25,476 bases of DNA from CAXBYZ01 sp043826085 (lineage in GTDB: Bacteria; Patescibacteriota; Microgenomatia; UBA1400; CG1-02-47-37): assembly GCA_043826085.1 (NCBI GenBank), contig JBDRQW010000016.1, forward strand, positions 1 to 25,476, written 5' to 3'. The notes below the pieces were generated by a model. It was given only the letters and a program-made list of their open reading frames with translations. It did no database searches and was not told where the DNA came from. Position numbers and translations under genes: made by a program. Shown in pieces: positions 12,613-24,700 of this stretch; positions within the stretch are counted from its first letter, which is position 1; each line of letters begins with the position of its first letter.

Positions 12613-12648
12613 TGTACATATATTATAAATACATTTGTCATTTGTCAA
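12613..12648 (-). promoter_or_regulatory. Promoter of brnT-brnA
   Basis: TTGACA (12648-12643) and TATAAT (12627-12622) are separated by 15 bases; TAATAT (12625-12620) would give 17. The ATG lies 9 bases after the TATAAT, so the leader is only a few bases. The tandem ACAAATG motif in the spacer may be an operator half-site pair. Confidence 0.65.
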
Positions 12649-12657
12649 GGGCAGAAT

Positions 12658-12750
12658 TTACTCAACCATAAACGGAATTACCATCTCCTGTTGTTGCCTT
12701 TCATAATCAACCCAATCCACATATATCTGCCCCCGACTAGCCTCTATATT
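12658..12750 (-). pseudogene. In-frame 3' extension of the giant gene with conserved C-terminal peptide, copy C
   Basis: After the TAA of the giant gene, the same frame stays open for 30 codons to a second TAA. It encodes NIEASRGQIYVDWVDYE then RQQQEMVIPFMVE. The W-V-DYE..QQEMVI part resembles copies A and B. The giant gene may once have ended here, or a tip may have been cut off by a recent stop. No terminator hairpin is visible after it. Confidence 0.45.
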
Positions 12751-15700
12751 TTACCTAACCAACTCCGCCTCCACCAGCTCCCCAAAATCCACCTCAGTCC
12801 ACACCCTCTCTTCCCCTATCTCTATCTGCTTTACCTCAACTTCTTCTTTATCAGACTCCAAATACTCATACACCTCACCCGTTACCGGATCAGTAAAGAC
12901 ATTATCCCGAAAATACTCATATCTCTCTAGAGAGTTTTCCTTTAACTCCCAAGGATTAACTACATACCAAGCCGCTGAATCTACAAAATCCTCATAACAA
13001 GGTACATCCTTTATTTCACCATCATGATGGTAATCAGTTACATTGGGTAATGAATAATTATACCCACCTCCACCGATTGGATGACATCCCGTCAAATCCA
13101 GATACTCTCGAGGGACTGCTTTATTTAAGTTAATTAAATTTAATAAAGTTGAAGCCGATCCTACGGCTTTACTATATTGAGCCAACCTCATCACTTCAGA
13201 ATATGCTTGAAGTTGCATCCAGTTGTGGAAAAACTCATGTATTATTACTTTTGAGGCATAATTTTGCCACCCATTAAGGTTGCCTACAGAAATAACATAT
13301 GGGGTCATTGCAAATCCTGCAGCCAAAGGTGAAATACCACTATCCCATGTATAGTTATAATAAAAAGTTAATGCTGAATCATTAAATAAATAATCTGGCA
13401 ACAATGACAGAGCTTCATAAACTTTCCGTTGACCAATATTGTTATAACTAACTACATTAATATGCCCGCAAGCGCCTGTATCTTGCCAAGAACCACGACT
13501 ACACTCCACATAACAATCTCCATCACTTCTCATCATCAACTGACCCTCTTGACCACAGCTACTTCCAGTCTCCACCGCACATTGGCCTTTACTACAACTC
13601 ATTGAACCGCAGTCAGAAATCACATCACCCTCTCCACCCATTCTTGATGACAAATCTACTTTATACACCGCTTGATTTCCTGTCTTTGGGTTATCTTGGC
13701 AAACCAAGTCCTCATAATCAAAAACTTCCGGTAAACAAGATAATGGATAAACTGTTTCTGTAGTTTGACCATCTTCTTGGCAAATCCGAGTACAAGGATT
13801 ATTAATAGTCTGGGGTAAAAATTCTCCTGGGTTACATTTTGGACCATCTACAGTGCAATGAAATCCATTTGGCAAAGTAATAATACCCGGCGCACAAACA
13901 TTCCACGCTTCCAAAGTAGATTTTAAATAACAGTCAGGGCGAAAGGTTAAGGTGGTACAAATTGAATTTTCTGGGCAAGTTTTTATCGTCTCTCCAGTGG
14001 ATTTGTAAACTAAACTCGAACCTTCTTCAGAACAACTATAATCATCTTTAAAACTATAAGGAATTCCTAAAACATACATAAGATTACCATCATCTTTCTG
14101 ACAAACTTGAGCTGGGGTATAACTCTCATTTTGTAAATTATACGACCAAGCATTACTTAGATTATGATCACTGCATGGCTCAATGTCATCAAACTCTTCA
14201 CGATAACCTCCAACACATTGACCACTCTCACACCTATCAGCACAAAACCTAATTGTTTCAACATCTGGTCCTGCTGCCAATTGAAAAAAGTGATAATCGT
14301 CATAATAAGTATACATATACCGATCAATCTCGGCTAAACCATCAGATGAGCAAATTGTATCTGCATAATTCTCAATTCCTTTACAACACCCAATCTCTTC
14401 ATTGCACTCATAACCAGTCGAACAACCGTCTTTACACTTTCCATTTGAACAAGTTAAACCAAGTACATTTAAGCTATAATCTTTAGGTTCTGGCAGGCGT
14501 GTATGTTTAACAAACGGCATCAAACTCCAAAATAATCTAGCCCACCCCTCAACTTCTACCAAAAAAATAGTAACTTTTCCCACTGTCCCCGCAATCGTAG
14601 CTACTATAACCACCGCCCCCTTTTCCCACCACGGACACACCTTCCCGCCCCCTGCCGCATAGACTGCTTTAACCAAACAACCAAGACTGATTCCCCCACT
14701 ACAATCCGTATCCGGATCAATCCAATCATCCACTTTTTCCGCTAAAGTCCGATCCTCAATTCCATCCCCGTTATTTTCATTTATTCTAGATTTATCAATG
14801 TTTGTTTTTTCCCATACATGAAGATCAGCACTATTATCTAACTCAATTCCCCGACTCATTCTTCGCATATCAAAAGAAACAGAGTTCGGCTTATAAACTT
14901 GATGTAACCACTGATCAATTCTGTCATGTAGCAATTTCATTAATCTGTTTGAACCTGCAAATTCATTGGCCATTGTTCTTACGGCATCTTCATCACTGTA
15001 AATAAAAATGTGATCATTAATCCAATCTTGTGAATATCCTTGATCTGCAAATGTTTGTTGAATATCTGCTTGTTTTCGCTCGGGTATAACTAGATAAGCC
15101 TCAATTAAGGGAAGAATTAAACCATCCTCACCCCTCTGTAATCCATCAATCCAAATAAGAGAATTGCTGGCTACAAATTCACTTTCTACATCACTACCTC
15201 GTTGGACTAAATAATCAGCATGATTAATAATGCTTTCAGTTGGATAAATAATCGCCATATCAGTAACACCTTTACTTCCCAACTCAGCAATAGGTTGACT
15301 ATAAGCTCCTGGAGTATTTTTTTGAGCCTTCCAATGATAAAAATAAATACCGTGAGTATCTATCATCCGCAAAATATTGTCTCCAAAATATCTTTCCGGC
15401 GAACCTTGATCTAACTCTCCCATTGCCACTCTAGTTACCTGAGAAGCCAACCCACCTGCTCTAATTATTTTATCTAGATCACTAGTATATACTCCACTGG
15501 CCAAAAAATTACCAGGTTTAAGAAGATCAAGAGAAGCCTGTTTAATAAGTATTTCTTTGATAGCTGGAGCTAATATGTAATCGATAGTATCAGTGGTGAT
15601 TTGCTGTCCAGATATTTCTTGATACTTTTCTTTATAAAGTTCAACTAACATGATTAATCTTTGAAAATTTTCATCTAAAGGTATTCCTTCTTCTACTCGA

Positions 15701-18700
15701 GAATCAAATGTTGACTGATTAACAAGATATTCGCCGATAACATCTAAAGAAACAAGATCAAATAATGGATCTTCCGAAACATGAATGTGATTGTTAAGAG
15801 ACTTGGCAGTTTTTATATTTTGTTCAAACATATCTAAAATTACTTGAGCTGATTCCTTTTTTTTGATTGCTTGATAAATCTCTTCTGATAAAACATGTTG
15901 ATCTATTGAAGCCACTTCTACTGTTCCCGCCCCCAACCTCTCCGTCACTCCCGCCCACAACCCCCTTACCCGCTCCCACCACTCCCTCACAAAATTCCCC
16001 AACCCAAAACTCATCCCTAAATACTCAATTGTTCTCTCATCATCCACTTTTTCTGCTAATGGCAAATCTTTCTCAATGACCTCCCCTAATTTATACTCAA
16101 AAGAAATGTCTATTTTTTTATGCTCTCTTTGCTCAGTATCCCAGTTGTAACCCCACCAATCAAAAACAATTATCCCCTCAGCTTGTTTAATGTCCCTCCA
16201 TAATAACTCCTCGGCAACCAAATCTACTAACTCTCTTGCAGTCTTTCCCACACCCCTATGAATATTAACTTCTATTTTTTCTCCTTTTTTGGGTAAAACT
16301 ATTGTAAATTTATCTCCACCAATTTCTTGTTCCTCATCGTAATCTCCTTTAATTATCATCTCTCCTTTTCCCGCTAACCACTGATCCCCTCGACCTTCAC
16401 TATTAACCTTAATCCAAGCAACCCTTTTATCAAGTTTAGGATAACTCATCATTAACTCCTGCTCTTCAGGATTATCAGGCCAACCAAAATTCACTGAATC
16501 TCCCTGTCTAGATTCATCAAATTGCCTTACCTCAATATATTTTGAGTATGCGTAAGTTAGGGTTAGTAATTCTGTCGATAAACTATGATATAAAGATCTT
16601 TTATCATCAACACTTCTTAAATCAGTTACTCGCCAATCATCCCATTCAACTCCCTCAGCTACCTGCCTTTTATACTTTTCACCAACTACCATCGCCCCCG
16701 CCGGAATCTCTTGATCTCCAACACTATAAAATTTTTGATTAACCGAAATCATTTCTCCCACATACTCTCTTATTGCTAATTGAAAACCGGTTAACTCAGT
16801 CACACTTTCCGGCAAATCTTCTCTTTTCCCCACAAAATACTTCATTACCTCAATATCTTCATCGGTTATTTCTTTTATTAAGCCCTGATTAAAGTTTAAA
16901 TATTGTAGTAATGCTTGACCGGCAAACATTTGACTAATTTCAGCTTCATCAATCAACACCTTCTCTCCATCATATGCTATCAATCCATTGTCATATGCGT
17001 CAACAAAGTTACTAATCACCAACCGATAAAACCTTTGCTGTAATCTTTGTTTTTTATCATAAAAAAGCCTCGCCCTTGTTAATACACTATTTATTCTTTC
17101 TTTTTCAAACCCTTCAAGATCATCTAAGACTGGCTTGATCCAGCTTAATTTACTAAACAGATTTGCTGCAGCCACACTAGGCAAAAGTGCTTCTCTTAAC
17201 TTCAACTCATCCCTTCGTCCCGAGGCATCAACAAACCCATCCAGTCTATCAGCCACCAATTGCACTGGTGGAAAAACTCCCAGCTTATTAAATAAATCAT
17301 TAACCTCTGTCTTGCCAAACCAGTAAATCAATCGATATGCTGTATCTCTATCCTCACCCCCTTGAAATCCTAGATCACTAAAATCGGTAATTTCTTGGAT
17401 CGACTCGTAATTTTTTAACCTAAAAGTGATTTGAGGCGAACCATGCCCTGAATCCAAATTATAACTTGATGCGCTTCCTATAGTTACAGCCGCAGAATCT
17501 GCAATATGCTTGGCACTATCTGTCACTGGTATGTAATTTAACGGACTAAAATGATAATCCATCTCAGGCTCGGATTTATACAAAGCTTGAAGTCTTTGAG
17601 TACTTCGATTATCTTGAGGCACAGTATCAGCATCATACAAAGAAACAACCAAATCAGGTCGAGTTTCAGCGTAGGTAGCATAAGCCACATCAACTCCCAA
17701 TGTTCTAAAGCCATCAATCCCACCACTTCCATAAATAGTTTCAGAAAAATCTGTTTTTGTAGCATCAATTAGCGTTACATCCACTTGTTTTACCTTTTCA
17801 AAGGCTAATTTAATTATTTCTTGTTCTAAATAGCTATTCCTTTCCCCAGCCAACTCACTTAGCTGCTCTTCAATTCTCGTTATTCTTCTCTTAACTGCCC
17901 AGCTATACCATTTTGAGCTCCATTTATCATATTCTCGACCCAATTTTTGAGCCTCAACCACTTTATTAACAAATTCTATTATTTGCTGTGACTCTATATA
18001 TTCTTGACCGGAATTTACCACCAACTGCAATTCAAACGAGCTACCATCCCCTTGTCTTTGAGACAACATCGCTTTTATTAACCTTAAAACCATGCCATTA
18101 TTCCACTCTTTACCTACAGGCACCGAATAAACTAAGTCAGTTGTTTCTAGCGGTTTATTCCTCACTATGTCTGGAAATTTATTAGCCACTACAACCTTCT
18201 CCATCACTTCTCTGCTTTGAGTAGATTCTCCAATGTTACTTACATCCTTAACACTCCTACCCCCAACCCTCTCCGCCACACCCGCCAACCAACCCCAACG
18301 CCTAGCTACCCCCTCGCGCCCTTCTTCTCTCGCTTTTTCTTCCGCATCTCTCCAAATTTTAGCTATCTGCTCAAAATTCCCCAACCCAAAACTCATCCCT
18401 AAATACTCTATTTGATTTTGGTTCACAGTGTTTTCCGATTGATCAATCATTTTCTCAATCGTTTCTAATCTATCCAAGTAATGATCTAAAGCTCTATTAA
18501 TCATATGTGAACTACCTTCCGATTGTTTTTGCTTTTTTACAAACCTAACTAATACCTTTAATTCCCCTCTAGCTTTACTAACTGACTCTCCCCGTACTCC
18601 AGCTATAATAACTTCAGTATTTGCTTCCATTTCTCGATGAATCTTAGAAACTATTTCTTTTACTTCTTCATTCCAATGATCCAAAGGTTCTATTAAATAT

Positions 18701-21700
18701 TTCCTGACTACTAACTGATTATAATCTGCCTGATTAAATTCTTTTAAATTACCATTCAATCTTGCCTGATATGAAACCTTTAATCTATCAATAAAAGCTG
18801 TAGCATCAATAGCCGTACCATAAATAATATTTAAATTACCAACCATACGCTTAATCATCTCTTCTCCTTGCTTTTTATCAATTTCTCTTTTTTCTTGATC
18901 ATCTGTATCTGAAGTTAAACTATCAAAATCTATTATCCTAGCATCAGTAGTTACATTATGACCAATACCTAACATTCCGTGTGTAAACCTATGATAGTGA
19001 AGCTTGCCAATCTCCCCCCCTATTGTATCGGCAAACCAAGTTAGATAATCCTCTAGCGTAATTGGCTCATTGTCAGGTTTTAATAAATAGATTCTTAACT
19101 CAGGTTCAATTGCTTTAATTGTTTCTTCAATAATAATAATTCTTTTGCTTTTTTCTTCATCAGAATATGGAAACTCTAAGTTAAATCTATTTGTTAAGCC
19201 ATTAACTGAACCTTGACTAAACATAATATCCTGAATTCTAAAAGGCACCACCCAACCCCTAACAATTGTTACCGGCATACTTACTCTTGCAATCTGACCT
19301 ATTTGAATCGCCTCCCTCACAGATATTAACTCTCCATCTTGATTAAATACCTGATTAATTTCTCTTAAATCAATCATAGCATTAGTTCTAATACCCAACC
19401 TCTTTAACTTTTCAGTTGTTTCAAAATCTCTAAACTCATTATCTATTTCTGCTAATCCATTATTAACTCTATATAAACTTTTGCGCTCAACCGGGGCAGT
19501 TACTATAATCTTATCTTCCTCTATTAAATACTCAAATATCCCCACTCCTTTAATATCTAAATACTTTATCTTTTCGCCGGTAACTGGATCTATCACTTCA
19601 TTTGGCAACTCAATTACTGCATTTCTAGTATTATTGGGTTTAATAAAAACATTTAAGGTGCCGTTAGTTTGCCCATTATCACTCAAGACTAAAGCTAATC
19701 CCAATTCTTCAAGCGAATAACCTAACGCCTCCTCCGCTTGTTCAACTAAACCAGATCTTTTAACTCTATCAAATAAATCCGAGTCAACTTTCTGAGCAGC
19801 TACTTGATAATAAATCTGTTTTCCTGGTTTCTCAATTGCTAACTCCGTCATATCTCTTCTTGGCTGACTAATATCTATTTCTATCCTCTTTTGAATTATC
19901 TGTTGTTTACTTAAAGTCTCTCGAATTACTTCTTGAACTGTTCTTTTTTGCCCTCTTGATAGCCTAGTTACATTATCACTAATAAACTGTTCTGGATTTA
20001 ATTCCCGACTCATTATTAAAGACACAATTTGTTGTTGAAGCTCTACAATATCGTCATAGCCGATTGATAAGATATTTAACAAAGATCCAAACAAATAAAC
20101 CATATCCTCTTTTTTTACTTTTCCACCTAGTTGTAATTTTTTAATTATCTGAAAATCTCTAGAAAAGTAGCTTAAATTTACATATGCAACCCCTAATTTT
20201 GAATCATTAGTAATTGGTTCCATTAACTCACTAGTTAAATACAACCGATTAGATTTTCTACCTACTCCATACTCCTCTTTTATTCTTTCTTCTAAACTAT
20301 CTACTAATGAAATGAAACCATTATAAGGTTCCGAGCCTTTAATCTCTAACGGAATACTTGGAACCGCTCTTCTAATTTCAGTTGTACCGGCCTTCACACT
20401 AACCACACCCAACTTAGATATAGAGCTAATAAACAGTAAAAACTCTTCATCTTCTGCTAATAATTGCCCTAGCTTTTCATAGTCCTCTGTTGCAAAACTA
20501 ATTAAATCTGAAAAAGAGTAATAATCTCCTCTAATATTGAATAATGGAGAAGCTATTAATAATAGGCCAATTTTCTGATCACTAGCGTTTTCTCCTACAT
20601 ATCTAGTTAAATCTATTTCAGTATTGGTTCTAACTGCCTCAGCTAATTTATTTGCATCAACTATTATTTGCGGATCTATGTCATTAAACTGTTTCATGCT
20701 TAATAACAGATCTTGTTTAGAAATACTTTTAATCACTAATTTATTTTGTGCTATCAGTTTTGCCGCAGATAATATTCCTGCTTGTTCAATTTGAGAACTT
20801 AACCTTTTATAAACCCTGTCACTATCAGAAATTCCCGATTGACTCTCTATTGGGGTAGCTTGATATGACTGAATATTAATTCCAATACCGTTATTTAACA
20901 AGATTAATCTAACCATATCGGTAAAATAACCGGTAATATCACCCCTAACTTCATGTAAATCTCCTAACTGGGACCCATTTAACGCCAACATATTATTACC
21001 TTTAATCTCAGAAATAATCACACTTTCCTTTGTCTCTTTATTCTCATATCTAGCTAACATTACCTTATCTCTCTTTAAGTTAATATCGTTTCCATTGTAC
21101 TGAATTCTTAAAATATTAGGGTCAAAAAAGCCTACAAATTTCTGAGCTGACGCATAAACATCTGCTGCCACTTTTCTTGGATTTTTAGTATCCTTCACCC
21201 ACTCAATCGTTGTTCCGTTTGGCTCATCACTCTGCCAATGATAAAAACTAATCTCACCATCTAAAACATTTCCTTCACCGTCTCTCGTTAAATCTGTCAC
21301 TATTGCCACCGTTGTATAACCATCCCTTGTTGACATTACTCTAACTTCATCAGCTATCTTAAATATAGTTGTAAAGCCTTGGGCAAAATGTTCTAAAATT
21401 GGGTTATTCCAACCTGTCGATCCGGCATCAAATAAGGTTGAAACTACTAAACTTAACGGAATACCTGCAGCTTGATCCTTAAACTCCACTGCTAGCCTTT
21501 GATTATTTCTTTCGGTATAAGCTGTAACTGGCAATATCGTCGACTGACCAAAATCAATTCCTGCTTCTCTTAAGCTCTCCCAAACATTAGTTGTCAACTC
21601 TCGTAAAAAAGCAAATGGATTTGTTGTTTGTTGAGTCGCACTTCTAATTTTTGACCAAGCCTTCTCTCTTGCTTCATCAATATTCCTAGGATCCTCAGTC

Positions 21701-24700
21701 TTAAATCTATCACAAGCTTTACTTAGCTCATCAAGACTAGAAACTGCCTGAAAAGGTTGAGATAACTCAACAATGCTAGAGTTAGCCAATACTATATCCG
21801 ACATCTTCATCTTAACCGGTTTTCCCCTCAGTTCCTTTGGTACCTGATCTAAATACGCAAATTCTTTATTTCGTTCTTCAGATACGGCAACTTCTGAGAA
21901 TAAATAATAAAAGGCGGACTCAACTTCCTCACTTAACCGTCCTGGAATCTGCATCTGCTCTTGCACTCTAGCCATATCACCTTCAGATCCTTCTCTTAGT
22001 TGTCTAATGATTTTCAGTCTCTCGTCTTTACTCTTATCTTTTAGCATACTTTGAATTAAACTTACTACTTGATCAACCGCCATTTTAATGTTCTCATCAT
22101 CATTTACCTCAATCTGATTAAACATTACATAATGAGTTAACAGTTGAGAAATCACTTTGGCAAGTTGGTAACCATAATCATCTGGAAAAAAATTTTCCAG
22201 TAAATCATAAAAACCTTTTTCTTTAGGATAAGCTTTGTGCAAAATAGTTGCTCCAATAAATTCAAAACTAGGCATTTTGTCAGAATAGTAATTCTTTTTA
22301 CCTAACTTAATTGCCTCTACCATATAATCAAACATCAAACTACTCTTGTCTAATGTCGGCTTAAGATATGCATTTTCATACACATATGTTTTACCGCTTA
22401 ATCTTAAGTTTATATTCCTTAAAATATGCAATCTAATCAAATCGTCTTTTACTTCCTGTTTAACTGCTTTATCTTGAAAATATGAAGCTAAGGTTTCAAG
22501 TTTAAAACCCCAATCACTATCATTTTCTTCAACAGCTTTCCTGTATATATTTTCCGCCTCTTCTGATACTTTTCCAATCTTTACCTGTCCTTTCTCATAA
22601 TCAAACTCCATCTCTTCTAACAAACTCTTGGATATCTTTAAGCTTCTGTTTAATGGATAGATAATTTCATCATCCACTTCTATGTCCCATCGAAGCCTAT
22701 CAATCACTCCTTGCATTTGAGCCACAATTATCATTCTCTCTGCCTGCACTGCTCTGTCTTTAGATTTAAATATATATTTTTGTATCTGACTAGAAAATTT
22801 GCTTATTTGCCTTCTTTCATAATCAAAATACATAAATTGACCAAATGCCTTTCTAAGTCTTGAAAACCACTCAAGGGTTGATAGTCTTCTGATCGATTTG
22901 GACAAAATTCTATAAGCATCTACAGTCAAAGAACTTAAAAAATAAGGACGTAGTTTTTCATCCTCCATGATTGGACGTAACCTATCATCAATCACTTTGT
23001 AGCCATCGATATCAAATGCATGTGGTCTAAACTTACCGTCCTCACTTGTTTTTAAGTTTAAATAAATAATCTTAGGGTTTTTTTCATCGACATTTTCTTT
23101 TGGAAAACTTAGTTTTTTCCCGTCTAGTAAGCTCTTGTCAATTAGAATAATATTACCTTCGTCTAAATCTACTGCTTTAGCTAACTTCTTTGAATATGGC
23201 AAAACTACTTTTCCTTCCCTCTTAACTGAACTAAGTAAAAGATCTACTTGATCGCTTATTAAACTATTAACATCTCTTACTTGGTTTTTAGCTAAACTTC
23301 TCATTTTTTTAGTAATGTGACTAAGAACTGCCAGTATATTTGCCATATCCTGGTCTTTCCATCCAATTTGTTTCATTTTATATAACTGAATTATCAATTC
23401 TTCTAAAGCCAACATCGTATCTTCTGTAGTTACCAATTGCCCATAACTTCTATCTCTTCCAAACCCAATCATATTTTTATGAAAATCAATCATCAAATCA
23501 CCATTTAATCCAAAGTCTGGTATCTCAAACGACCCAAAACCACCTTTTCCATTTACTAAAATATGCACCTTCATGCTACTTTTTAATATTTCTTCTCTAG
23601 GTTTAATTCTTAATTTTACTGCTGGCTGAGCACTACTTTCACCAATCCTTACCCGCCCATAAGGTACTTCTAGTAATGTTCCTTCTCCATATTCTTTGCC
23701 AAGAGAATTAAGCAACCTACCCCCAGAATCCACTCCATCATAATACATATACTCTGCTTGTTCATCAAAGCGTAATATGCTCTCAGCATATTTTCGCGCC
23801 TTACTTACTGATGCAGAATTAATTGCCATCGAAACTATCTCAACCTCACTTCCTTGCTTAACTCTTTCTTTTTCTGAAGCACTTAATTCAACCGGCATAG
23901 CTTCTACCAACTTACCGGTTTTTAAATCTTTAAAAAACTCATATCTAACTGCTTCATCTCCGGCTACACTTCTAACTATTATTTTATCTGCTGTTGCTAA
24001 TAATTGATCTGTTACTTCATCATCTCCAACTAGTTCACGAATATAGGCAAAACCTGATACAAATCCTGCTCCAAAAGTACCTGTAGTTCCAGACTCCTGC
24101 ACATTAGCTGTTTCGCCCGGTGTAGTTAACTTAGTTAAACCTATTCTTCTGGATATACCTTCTCCATCATCTTTAATAATCATTCTGCCGGGTTTACCTT
24201 TTTCAAATCTGCTGGAAGTAAACCACTGAACCAATGGTTTTTCATAATCTTTACTTTCCTTACTCAGTCGACGAGAAATAGTATCAGCTGCATTAATCAG
24301 CCATTCAACTATGGCTCTATTTTTAACATCGGTAAACTGTCTAAATCTTAAATTCTTTAACCATTGTTCCTGATTTTTAACTGTCTTAGGATTTACTTGA
24401 GCTAATAATGTTTGCATAGCTTCATGTCCTTTTTGCATCGCTTCTAAAACTACCTCCTCTCCAAAGGTAATCTGAGCCGCATTTAATTCAGCTAATAAGT
24501 AGTATTCTTTTCTTTGCCAGATTCCGGTTACTTGATCAACTATATACTGTCTATACTTGACGTATTCAGGATAATTTTCAATAATCTCATCAACCATTAA
24601 CTCAATATCTTCTACCTTTTCCACTTTACCGGCCGCTTGAATAAATACACTTTCAATCTCATCATTTACCAATTCTTTTGGTACATCTACTACCGGAGCA

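Noticed and set aside
12613..12648. Upstream ATG for the BrnT gene
   Set aside because: This ATG overlaps the -35 box of a convincing promoter, and the BrnT family starts near the FEWD block.
13656..24007. Short ORFs of 60-80 codons inside the giant gene on either strand
   Set aside because: All overlap the continuous giant frame, whose domain motifs prove it is coding; the short products show no family features.
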